From positions 98,810-162,809 of the forward strand of contig MNCI01023765.1 in the NCBI GenBank assembly GCA_015680685.1: a stretch of DNA of 64,000 nt. The letters run 5' to 3'. Positions 1-10,251 of this stretch are shown piece by piece. The translations under genes were made by a program, and so were the position numbers. The stretch's first letter is position 1, and every line of letters starts with the position of its first letter. Source of the DNA: Gnetum montanum. Its lineage: Eukaryota; Streptophyta; Gnetopsida; Gnetales; Gnetaceae. The notes beneath the pieces are model-generated. The model had not been told where the DNA came from, made no database searches, and saw only the letters and a program-made list of their open reading frames with translations.

Positions 1-3000
1 ATAAAGGAGACCACTCTAAGCGAGGGCAATCTTAGGGAGAATGCTCTCAGCAAGGGCATTCTCAGAGAAGGTGCTCTTAAGGAGGCCACTCTTAGGGAGA
101 ACCCTCTTAGGGAGGGCATCCTTAGGGAGGCCACTCTAATGGAGGGTTATCTTTGGGAGAATGTGCTTAGGGAGGGAACTCTTAGGGAGAATGCTCTCAG
201 TGAGGGTGCTCTCACGGAGAACACTCCTAAGAAGGACACTCTTGGGGAGAGTGTTCTCAAGGAGGGCATCCTCAGGGAGACCATTCTCAGGGAGGGCACT
301 CTCAGGGAGGGTGCTCTCAGGTAGAACAGTCTTGGATGCATAGCATAAGGTTCTCTCAAGGAGAATTCTCTTAGGGAGGTCACTCTTAGAGAGGCTTCTT
401 TAATAGAGGGCACTCTCAAGGAGGTTGCTCTCCAAGAGAACTCTCTTAATGAGGGCACTCTTGAGGAGAACACTCTCACATGCATAGCACAAGGTGCTCT
501 TAGGCAAGATGCTCTAATAGAGGGCACTCTTAGTAAGAATGCTCTTTTCAAGGATGCTCTCAAGGAGTGTATCCTCAGGGAGACCACACTCAGGGAGGGC
601 ACTCTCAAGGAGGTCACTCTTCATGAGAATGCTCTCAAGGATAACACTCTCACATGTGTAGCATAAGGCACTCTCAAGGAGGTTTTTCTTAGTGAGAATG
701 CTCTCAATAAGGCTGCTGTAATAGAGGGTACTATCAAGGAAGGTGCTCTCCAAGAAAATGCTCTCAATAAGGATGCTCTCGAGGAGAACACTCTCATGTG
801 AATAGTGCAAGGTGATCTTAAGGAGGGTGATCTCAAGGAGAACACTCTTAGGAAGGTTTCTCTAAGCAAGGGCACTCTCATGGAGAATACTCTTAGGGAG
901 GGAGCTCTCAATGAAGGTGCTCTCATAGAGGACACTCATGAAGAGGGCATCCTTAAGGAGGGTGTTCTCAAGGAGGGCACTCTCCGAGAGAATACTCTTA
1001 ATGAGGGCACTCTCGAGGACAACACTCTCACATGCATAATGCAAGGTTCTCTCACAAAGAATGGTCCCATGAAGGGCACTCTTATGAAGAACACTTTGAG
1101 AGAGATTGCTCTAATGGAGGGCAATCTCTAGGATAATTCTCTCAGGGAGGGCACTCTTTGAGAGAGCACTCTCAAAGAGGACACTCTCAAGGAGAACGCT
1201 CTTAGGGATGCCACTCTAATGGAGGGTTCTCTCAAGAAGAATGCTCTCAAGGAGGGTGCTCTCATGGAGGGTGCTCTCAGGGAGAACACTCTTAGAAAGG
1301 GTGCTCTTAGGGAGGGTGCTCTATGAGAGAATTCTCTCAATGAGGGATCTCTTGAGGAGAAGACTCTCATGTGCATACTCCAAGGAACTCTCAGGGATAA
1401 CGATCTCAAGGAGGCTACTCTAATAGAGAATTCTTTTGGGAAGGCTACTCTTGGGGAGGGTGTCCTCAGGGAGACTGCTCTCAAGGGGGCACTCTCAGTG
1501 AGGACACTCTCCAAGAAAATGCTCTTAATGAGGGAACTGTTGAGGAGAACACTCTTACATGTTTAGTGCAAGGCACTCTTAAGGAGAATGCTTTAGGGGA
1601 GGGCACTCTCCAAGAGGGTGCTCTTCGAGAGGGCACTCTCAATGATGGCACTCTTAAGGAGAACACTCTCATTTTTGTAGTGCAAGGTGCTATTAACGAG
1701 AATGCTATATGGAGGGCCACTCAAATGGAGGGTTCTCTCAATGAGAATGCTCTCAGGAAGGGCACTCTCATGAAGAATGCTCTTAAGGAGGACACTCTTA
1801 TGAAGGGTGTCCTCAGGGAGATAGCTCTTAGGGAGGGAATTTTCAAGGAGGGCACTCTTAGGGAGGATGCTCTATGAGAAAACACTCTCAACGAAAGCAC
1901 TCTCACGTGTGTAGTGCAAGGTTCTCTCATGGACAACGCTCTCATGGAGGGTGCTCTTAAGGAGAACACTCTCAGGTAGGCTACTCTAATGGAGGATAAT
2001 CTTAGGGAGAACACACTCAAGGAGGGCACTCCTTGACTAAAAACTCTTAACAAGGGTGCTCTAGGGAGAATTCTCTCGTGAAGGGCACTCTGAGGGACAA
2101 TGATCTCAAGGAGGGTGTCCTTAGGGAGGTCGCTCTTAGGGAGGGTGCTCTCCAAGAGAACACTCTCAATGAGGATACTCTCGTGGAGAACACTCTCATG
2201 TTCATAGTGCAAGGTGCTCCCACAAAAAACACTTTTAGGTAGGGTGATCTCAAGGAGAATGCTCTCAAGGAGGCCACTCTAACAGAGGGTGCTCTCAAGG
2301 AGAACACTCTTGAGGAGGGTTCTCTTAGGGAGAACACTCTTAAGGAGGGTACTCTTTGAGAGAATGTTCTCAACAAGAATGCTCTCAAGGAGAACACTCT
2401 CATGTGTGTAGTACAAGGCACTCTCAGGGAGAATGCTCTTAGGGAGGGTGCTCTTATGGAGGGAATCCTCAAGGAGACCACTCTCAGGGATGGAGTTCCT
2501 AGGGAGGGCACTCTCTAAGAGAATTCTCTCAATGAGGGTGCTCTTAAGGAGAATACTCTCATATGCATAGCACAAGGTACTCTCAAGGAGGACACTCTAA
2601 TGAAGTGCACTCTCTAGGAGAATGCTCTTAGGGAGGGTGTTCTCTGAGAGAATTCTTCCAATGAGGATTCTCTTGAGGAGAACACTTTCACATGCATAGC
2701 GCAAGGTGCTCTCATGGATAACACTCTCATGGAGTGCACTCTTAAGGAGAACACTCTTAGGGAGGCCACTCTAACTGAGGGAACTCTTAGGGAGGGCACT
2801 CTCTGAGAGAATGCTCTCAATGAAGGTGCTCTAGGGAGAATGCTCCCAAGGAGAGTACTCTCAGGGAGGGTGCTCTAGAGGAGGGCATCCTCAAGGAGGT
2901 CATTCTCAGGGAGGGAACTCTCAAGTAGGGCACTCTTTGATAGAATCCTCTTAATGAGGATGCTCTTAAGGAGAACACTCTCACGTGCATAGCATAAGGT

Positions 3001-3560
3001 GCTCCCATGGAAAATGCTCTCAAGGATGGCACTCTCAAGGACAACACTCTTAGGGGGGTCACTCTAATGAAGGGTGCTCTTAGGGAGAACGCTCTTGGAA
3101 AGGGTGCTCTTAGGGAGAATGCTCACTGATCTAATAGAGGATGCTCTCAGAAAGAACGCTCTTAGGGAGGACACTCTCAGAAAGAACGCTCTCAATGAGG
3201 GTTCTCATGAGGAGAACACTCTCACATGTGTAGTGCAAGGTGCTCTTGGGGAAAGTGCTCTCAAGGAGGGTTCTCTAAAGGAGAGCACTATCAGTGAAGA
3301 TGCTCTCATGGAGAATGCTCTCAAGGAGAAGGATCTCAAGGAGGGTGCTCTCACAGATAGCACACTCATGTTGAGCATGCTTATGGAGGGTCCTCTCATG
3401 AAGAACACTCTTAAGGAGGGTATTCTCTGGGAGAATGCTTTCAGGGAGGGCACTCTCAAGGAGAGTTCTCTCTAAGAGAATGCTCTCAATGAGGGCTCTC
3501 TCATGGATAATGCTCTCAGATGTGCAACACAAGGCTCTCTCAAGGAGAACACTCCTAGAG
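1..3560. repeat. 15-bp IGS minisatellite array, unit A
   Basis: Tandem array with a basic 15-bp period, consensus close to AGGGAGGGCACTCTC alternating with AGGGAGAATGCTCTC, about 235 degenerate units. Every roughly 120-340 bp the array is punctuated by a longer motif resembling CACATGCATAGTGCAAGG. The period is a multiple of three and the unit lacks stops in several frames, so both strands show long pentapeptide-repeat frames; these are read as artefacts. The same array recurs at 45116-48650, next to a second rDNA copy, which identifies it as intergenic-spacer sequence of ribosomal DNA. The left end runs off the window. Confidence 0.9.
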
Positions 3561-3732
3561 AGAACACGATCACATGCGCAGCATGACACACTCCCAGCGA
3601 GAGAGCTCTCACAAGCACTACATGAGGAACTCTCAACAGAGCACTCTTGCCAGTGTAGCTATGTGAGATGCTCCGATGGAGAGCACTCTCGTGAGAGAAT
3701 TGTGCAATTCTCCTAGGGAGAATGCCACATCT
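3561..3732. repeat. Transition between 15-bp and 29-bp spacer arrays
   Basis: Degenerate GAGAGCACTCTC-like sequence with the phrase CTTGCCAGTGTAGCTATG, which leads into each promoter-like module. The same phrase recurs near 3966, 4285 and 48728. Confidence 0.65.
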
Positions 3733-3790
3733 TCCCATATATGTTAATTTGTCCAGGCTCCACCATACTATATTTCACCTTTATAAATTT
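3733..3790 (-). promoter_or_regulatory. Degenerate Pol I-like spacer promoter module 1
   Basis: On the rDNA (minus) strand the module reads TTTATAAAGG, then about 40 bp later CATATATGGGAAG. Both resemble the plant RNA polymerase I core box (TATATA followed by A/G and a G run). It is the first of three copies spaced 318 and 320 bp apart. Function is inferred from motif and position only. Confidence 0.4.
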
Positions 3791-4050
3791 GGTCCCGAGG
3801 GTCTGTTGGGCCAACTATTAGTCCTAAGGATCTGTTTTTCCTACAATTGGTTGTAAGGGTTCATTTGGCCAATAGTTGGTCACGAGGGTCCATTTGGCCA
3901 ACACTTGGTCCCAAGCGAGAGTGCTCTAGCAAGCACTACATGAGGGGCTCTCGGGAGAGCACTCTTGCCAATGTAGCTATGCAAGGTGCTCCGACGGAGA
4001 GCACTCTCCCGAGAGCACCATGTGGTGTTCCTAGGGAAAATGCTACCTCT

Positions 4051-4108
4051 ACCCATATATGTTTATTTGGCTAGGTTCTACCATACCATCCGACATCCTT
4101 ATAAATTT
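4051..4108 (-). promoter_or_regulatory. Degenerate Pol I-like spacer promoter module 2
   Basis: Same two-box module as at 3733, with minus-strand ATTTATAAGGATG and CATATATGGGTAGAGG. It lies in the second 318-320-bp higher-order unit. Confidence 0.4.
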
Positions 4109-4369
4109 GGTCCTAAGGGCCTACTAGGCCAGCCATCGATCCTGAGGGTCCGTTTTGCCTACAATTGGTCATGAGGGTCCATTTGGCCAACACTTGGTTA
4201 TGAGGGTCCATTTTTGGCCAACACTTGGTCCCTAGGGAGAGCACTCTCACATGCGCTGCATGAGATGCTCTCAGGGGAGCACTCTTGCCAGCATAGCTAT
4301 GCAAGGTGCTCCCATGGAGAGCACTCTTGTGAGATCATCATGTGATGCTCTCATGGAGAATGCTACCTC

Positions 4370-4428
4370 TTCCCATATATGTTGATTTGGCTAGGGTCTG
4401 CTATACAATCCTACACCCTTATAAATTT
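4370..4428 (-). promoter_or_regulatory. Degenerate Pol I-like spacer promoter module 3
   Basis: Third copy of the module. Minus strand shows ATTTATAAGGGTGTAGG and, about 40 bp on, CATATATGGGAAGAGG. After this point the left array contains only 29-bp units. Confidence 0.4.
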
Positions 4429-4919
4429 GGTCTTGAGGGTCTGTTGGGAAAACTGTTAGTCTCAAGGATTTTTTTTACCTACAATTGGTTGTAAGGGTCC
4501 CTTTGGCCAACACTTGGTTGCAAGGGTCCATTTGGCCAACACTTGGTCTTGAGGGTCCGTTGGGTCAACCCTTGGTCCGAAGGATCTATTTTGCCTATAG
4601 TTGGTCCTAAGTACCTTTTGCTAACATTTGGTCCCGAGGATCTATGTGGCCAACGCTTTGTCTAGTGGGTTTGTTGGATCAGTCTGTTTTGCCAATATTC
4701 AGTCTTGAGGGTTCAATTTGCCTATACAACTAGTCCTAAGGATACGTTTGTCCAACACTTTGGCCCCAAGGTCCATTGGGCCAACCTTTGGTCTCAAGGG
4801 TGATTTTGGCCAATACTTGATCCCGAGGGTCTATTGGGCCAACCTTTGGTCTTGAGGGTCCATTTTTCATACAGTTTGTCTTGAGGGTCCATTTTGCATA
4901 CAATTTGTCTTGAGTATTT

Positions 4920-5759
4920 ATTCTAATTATTAGAGTGGCAATTTTTATCTAAAATTAGAATGGTAGTTTCTCTAAAACGAGAGTGATAGTTTTTCTAATT
5001 ATTAGAGTAGTTGCTCCCAAGCCTATAAATATAGTGCCAAGGCACACAATTTGGGAATAATTCTTGGGAGGAAGTCTTGGAAGGAATTCTTTCAAGGGAA
5101 GTCTTTTAGAAGTCTTTTAGGAGTCAAGTTAGAGTATTTTCCAAGTGCCCATAGTAGGAGGTCTAAGTGTGGATGGATCTTTATTTGAGCATTGTGTACT
5201 TGAGCATACTTTGTGTATGGTAATAAAGGCAAGCTCTTGGATTCATCCTTGCTGCACTTGAGATTTTTTTTCTTACTCATTTACTTTATTTCATTTTCTT
5301 CTACATTTATTTTATTTTATTATTTTATTTTATTTTATGCACTTTACATTTATGTTATTAACACACACAATATAATCAATTCAAGCATACATGTAACACT
5401 TGGTAACCTAGTCACAATTAGCATTTGGTAATCCCAGTAGTGTTGCACTAGTTCAGGATGTGTACGACAAGTGAGAATGGATACTGGTATTAGGATTATT
5501 TTAAAGCCTATTTAATTAATAGTTAAGTTAAATTAGTCATTCCATTATCTCTCTCTCTCCTCCCTTATTAGTTGCAGGACATAAAAACATAAAAGTTATA
5601 AAAATCATATGCCTCAAACTTACTTAACCATACAATCATGACATACAAGTAAGTTTGGGAAGACAACGATCAACCAACCCATCCTTGTTCCACAAAGGCA
5701 CATAGGCACTTAGTCCTTGGAATTCAACTAGATCATGTGTGAAATGCTTGCATATGTAT
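4920..5759 (+). mobile_element. LTR1 (5' LTR of G1), truncated at both ends
   Basis: Aligns by eye with LTR2 and LTR3 but lacks the terminal TGATGAG and about 20 bp at its 5' end, and stops near 5759 before the 3' CTCATCA end. U3 carries about three copies of a 22-23-bp ATTAGAGTGGTAGTTTCTC-like unit, a TATAAATA box at 5024-5031 and an AATAAA at about 5221. A deletion joins its 3' part directly to gag, removing LTR end, primer site and gag start (about 680 bp relative to G2). Confidence 0.8.
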
Positions 5760-7800
5760 TCCACTATTCATAACCCAATTTCTAATACCCATGAGCACAA
5801 AGGATCTGAAAAAGGAACACGAGCCCATGATAAAGATGGACATTCTGATCATAATCGTGATTGAGGCCAAGACTGCAGAAGAGAAGGTAGCAGACACCAT
5901 CATGGTGATGGTTATCCTTCTTCTTCACCTTCACTGTCTCCTTCACCCTCTCCTTCAATATCTATATGTATTCATAAAGAAAAAGACCATGGGAATAAAG
6001 ATAGGCAAAGTGGAAGTCATAGATGAAATAGCCAGAAAAGGGGTCAAGGGCACTCTAGAGAGTCACAACATAGAAGAACGGAGAGTAGGGAACAAAGTAG
6101 GCATCATAGAAGCCATGGACGAGATAATCACAATGAACCCATACTCACTACTCGAAGTATGTTGGACATAACTAAGGCTGTTAGAATTCCAAAAAGACAC
6201 CAAAAAGATAGTAGGATCAAGAGATTAGATATGAACAATATCCCATAATTTGAAGGGGGATACAATGCTAATCCTTAGAATCACTTACAAGAATTCCATG
6301 ATGCATGTGCCTTACAAAATATAGAGAACGAATGGCAAAAACTTAAGTTGTTTCCATGAACACTAGTTAAAGAACTGGAAATTTGGTACTGATCTTTAGA
6401 ACTAGAATCCATTCGTAGGTGGAGTACTATGTTAGAACTATTTAATGACAAGTACCAAATGTACTCCCAAGTGTCTAACTTGCAAAGGCAAATCCAAGGC
6501 TATCAACAAGGAGGAAATGAACCCTTGGATGCTACCATGGGCCGATATTATGCACTATTACATCGTTGTCCTAGCTATGGTTATTCACAAATGGATCAAC
6601 TGTGCCATCTCGTGGATGGGCTTAAGCATGAAACAAGAAAAAACCTTGGGACTTATGCCCAAGGGAGACTCCCCAAGCTTAGGTCCCATCAAATTCAAAG
6701 ACTATTTGAGAAATTTGCTAAAGAAGAAGGTGAGCTATGGAAGAGAGAAAGTGAAAAAGAGTATAACCAAGAGCCTTTCCTTCAGAAGAGGGGAGTAAGA
6801 TTTTTTGAGGATGAAGAAGAGTCACCACTCGAAGAGATAATGATAGGAAAAATTTTCCTATCCAAAAGATGACATCAAAAGTTTCGGAAAAGGTAGACCA
6901 AATGTAGGATTCCCTAGACAATAGATTTCAAATTGTTCTTAAAATAGTAGAGGAGTCTAAAGAGCAAGGTAGTGAGAAAAGAAAAAAGAAAGAGGCTAAA
7001 CATGCACGTAGCAAGGATAAGGGAAAAGTTTCCATCATTGAAGAGATTGTGGACTCAGAAAAAGGCAATGATAGTAGATGTGAGATATGTCATATATGAC
7101 CATCCTAAGGGATGTTGCCCTATAATCTCACATCTACAGGAGTCTGGGATGTATGCACTCAACCCATGATTAAACAAAAGGCAAACACCCCGAAGGTTAC
7201 CTTATCCTCAAGGTAACCCAAGGAAATTCCACCAACCCTTAACATATTATCCCAGTGGAACTCCACCACAACCGATTGAGCAATATCAACAATGGCAACA
7301 CCCAAAATCATGTGGAATTCCACCACCAAGGCAATAATATCCTTACCGACAACCTGACCCATATGGATATTATGTGCAACAACCAATCTCCCCTCATGAC
7401 TCTACTAGTCACATCACTCCTCAACCTCACTACCAAGCCCATGAATATTATGGAACTCCCTCTTCTAGAGGTGATATTCTACAAGTGTATCATCCTTGTC
7501 ATCTAGCCGCATCTCTTCCACCAATAGCTCCACTACCACATGCTCTCATGATGCAACGTGAAATCCCTACCCAGCCATAGCAACATAATGCCACGAGGGC
7601 TATTAACTCTCAACCTACTGTTGGTTACAACAACCACATGAAGAAAAGACCTTTCTTTAGGACCAACAGTCCAACCAAGCCCTTGCAATCACAAGTGGCT
7701 AATTCCTTAGATTCCTCAGTATCCATCAAAATTTTGGAGCCTCCTTCAACTTAACCACCACATTCAATGCATACGGTCATGCCAACACATGTTGTCACCG
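5760..7800 (+). pseudogene. gag: G1 gag pseudogene
   Basis: Remnant of the capsid/nucleocapsid polyprotein that packages element RNA in cytoplasmic particles. In order: a serine/arginine-rich low-complexity stretch (about 5850-6180), a capsid-type region (about 6250-6870, with LQEFHDACALQNIENEW followed by LKLFP), a compact zinc-knuckle-like cysteine motif (about 7078-7120), and a Pro/Gln/His/Tyr-rich tail (about 7240-7580). The longest clean stretch is 6429-6872. In-frame stops (for example at 6247 and 6357), frameshifts and the missing N-terminal part (deleted at 5759) show it cannot be translated. The corresponding G2 region starts with an ATG near 13226. Confidence 0.75.
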
Positions 7801-7859
7801 ATTGGATTAAAGATGGCCACCTTACCAGAAAATGATTTGATCGTGGGAGTCCTCTGATA

Positions 7860-8275
7860 TAGTTACAAATCACTAGAAATGTGTCATGTAAGGCTCTTTT
7901 GGATTCAGGTTCCAGTATCAACTTGCTTTTTCAAGAAATGTACAAGGCCTAGAACCTGCCTCCATTAAAAAAGTGCAACATCCATCTAGAGTTGGCCAAC
8001 CAATCCATCACTATCCCATTGGGACTAGTGGAAGACATTATTACCATTATTTGTGGGTGGTCATACTCAGCTGACTTCCTAGTGATTTAGGTAAACAATG
8101 GTAGGGGGAACTTGGCAATCATAATGGGAAGAGCATGGCTAAGCACCATCGATAAAAGCCTAGGAATCCATTATCTTTCCCTAGAAATATCAAAGGAAAA
8201 TACATTTGGAAAGATCAAGAAGAAGAAATTTCCATGCATTGCATATAGTGACATAGGGTGTAATTGCGTGCAGAG
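7860..8275 (+). pseudogene. G1 retropepsin-like protease remnant
   Basis: Encodes an aspartic-protease-like domain of the Ty3/gypsy polyprotein, which normally cuts Gag-Pol. The active-site region reads LLDSGSSIN (about 7894-7920) instead of the common D-T-G or D-L-G-A form, and the flap and C-terminal part are recognisable (ICGWSYSADFLVI near 8050, then GRAWLSTID near 8130). Stops interrupt it at about 7951 and 8090. Close copies lie at 22880-23300 (G2), 17475-18030 on the minus strand (AS) and 62530-62880 on the minus strand (G3). Confidence 0.75.
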
Positions 8276-8439
8276 GTCATGGTTTGTGAAACATTTAACA
8301 TTGCCTACATGTAATCAATGTGCACAAGTGATCAACATACAAATATGCATGTATGCAGTAGCCACACAATATGAAGGCACCCAGTGGCTAACAACTAATC
8401 AAGAAACCAATTGAGGGTTTGACTTGCACTTACATCAAT

Positions 8440-9440
8440 AGCATAGATGCATTAGAGCAAGTCCACTACCAACTTCCAAGTCTTAACCTTGAAAATTTCA
8501 ACTAGGGAAAGTTGGAAATCCCTAAGAAATTTAAGTAGGAGCTGCTTCAGCTGAAACCATTGCCCACCAGTATGGAATACATGTTCCTTGAAAATGGAAA
8601 TCAATAATTATCAACATTAAGCTTGCTCCTCAACAGAAAGAAGAATTACTAAAGGTAATCAATAAATGGTTGAAGGCCTTTGCTTGGTCATATCTCAAAT
8701 TAACTGGAATATATCCTAGGATATGCCAACATATAATTTACACTGAACCATCCATGAAGCCTCAAAGACAACCGCAAAGGTAATTGAATCCTAAGTTGAA
8801 GCAAGTAGTTAAGGAAGAAATTGAATAGCTTCTCAAGGCTAGGCTCATATACCCCATTGCTAATAGCAAATTGGTTAGCCCATTTTTTATTGTGCCTAAA
8901 AAGGGAGGCAAATGGAGGGTGTGCATAGATTTTAGGCTACTAAATATGGCAACAATCAATGATCACTTTCCATTATCATTTGTCAACCAAGTCTTAGACA
9001 CCATCATAGGGCATCACTACTACAGTTTTCTAGATGGATATAGTGGATATAATCAAATAAAAATAGCCCTAGAAGACCAAGCCAAGACTACATTCACCAG
9101 TCCTTGGGGAACAGTTGTATACAAATAGATGTTGTTTGGCTTGTGCAATGCCAGTATTTTTGATAGTGTTAAAAAGATGTGTAGAAACCAATTTGAGGCT
9201 CAACTGGAAGAAAATTCATTTGATGGCCCAAGAAGGTGTAGCACTAGGGCACAAAATCTCACACACAGGGATAGAGGTAGACCCTAAGAAAATCAAAATT
9301 ATCCAAGGAATTACCCATCAATCAAAAACTATCAAAGATATTTGGTCATTTCTTGGACATACTGGCTACTATAGGATATTTATTGAGAACTTTTCAAAGG
9401 TTTCCAAACCATTGATGGAATTAATGAAAAAGGACATACC
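8440..9440 (+). pseudogene. G1 reverse transcriptase remnant lacking the FMDD box
   Basis: RT domain of Athila/Tat type. Visible motifs: GKWRVCIDFRLLN (about 8911), FPLSFVNQVLD (about 8968), FLDGYSGYNQI (about 9027, first catalytic Asp) and FTSPWGT (about 9096). The next block after LFGLCNA is missing: about 130 bp present in G2, including the FMDDF catalytic box, is deleted at about 9165. The frame then resumes in the thumb (ETNLRLNWKKIHL, GHTGYYRIFIENFSK). Several stops are present, so the product would be inactive. At about 9475 it runs straight into integrase with no RNase H. Confidence 0.85.
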
Positions 9441-9474
9441 TTTCAAATGGGTAGAAGCAGCTGCTATTAAGGAT

Positions 9475-10251
9475 TGTACATCATCTATAGCTACACAATT
9501 TTTTGTTGAACAAATCATAAATAGGTTTGGTGTGCCTCGTGCACTTATTTCAGACAATGGTACCCACTTCATAGGTGCAACTTTTTGGAAATTAATGTAA
9601 CACTTAGGGGTTGAGCATAAACTGACTACACCATACCACCCACAAGTGAACTATCAAGTAGAATTCACCAACAAGGAGATTATGAAGATATTGACAAGAA
9701 CTGTTAGCACGTTTAGGTGAGACTAGGGCACTAACCTAAATGATGCTCTTTGGGCATACTGCTCCACATGGAAACTCCCTATAGGCTACTCTCCCTATGA
9801 GTTAGTGTATGATAAATCACCAATTCTTTTCATTCAAACTGAGCTCCATACACTCTCCATGGCATGCAACCTCAACCTTGACCTTGATCTAGCATAGAAA
9901 TAATGGTTAGTAACCCTTAACTTGCTAGATAAAAACTGACTAGCTAACCTATCATCTAACGAGTTGCACAAGGAATTCAATAAAAAACGTCATGACCTAA
10001 GGATTGGGAAAGTTAAATATCAACCAGGAGATAACGTTCTCTACTAGAATCCCACACATGTGCCACAACGTACTAAATTTCAAACACTGTGGGAAGGACC
10101 TTATATTATTTATGCAACTTTTCCTTCAGGGGCCATGACAATATACAAACTTGAGATCCCAAACAAGAAACTGTTGGTCAATGTGCAACAAACCAAACCT
10201 TTCCATAAGCTTAGAACAGCTAGTACAAATGCTACCTCTCTTGGTGGATAA
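9475..10251 (+). pseudogene. G1 partial integrase remnant
   Basis: Starts inside the catalytic core, at FGVPRALISDNGTHF (about 9526-9570, second catalytic Asp), continues with TTPYHPQVN and a glutamate (third catalytic residue), and ends in a GPY-type C-terminal module (LWEGPYII near 10090; last codon about 10250). The zinc-binding N-terminus, the first catalytic Asp and the whole RNase H are absent. Stops at about 9598, 9718 and 9724 are shared with G2, others are private. Integrase normally inserts element cDNA; this copy cannot. Confidence 0.8.

Larger units (their letters stand above)
3733..4919. repeat. 29-bp IGS array, unit A, left part
   Basis: Degenerate 29-bp units (core TTGGTCCCAAGGGTCC then TTTGGCCAACAC). 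Between 3733 and 4430 they are organised in higher-order units of 318-320 bp, each holding a promoter-like module and a stretch of the GAGAGCACTCTC motif. The array stops abruptly at 4919 where LTR sequence begins and resumes at 28294. The two parts together measure about 2.7 kb, like the uninterrupted array at 48871-51600. Confidence 0.85.

Noticed and set aside
1-3720. CRISPR-like array
   Set aside because: Units are contiguous 15-mers without unique spacers, in plant rDNA spacer context.
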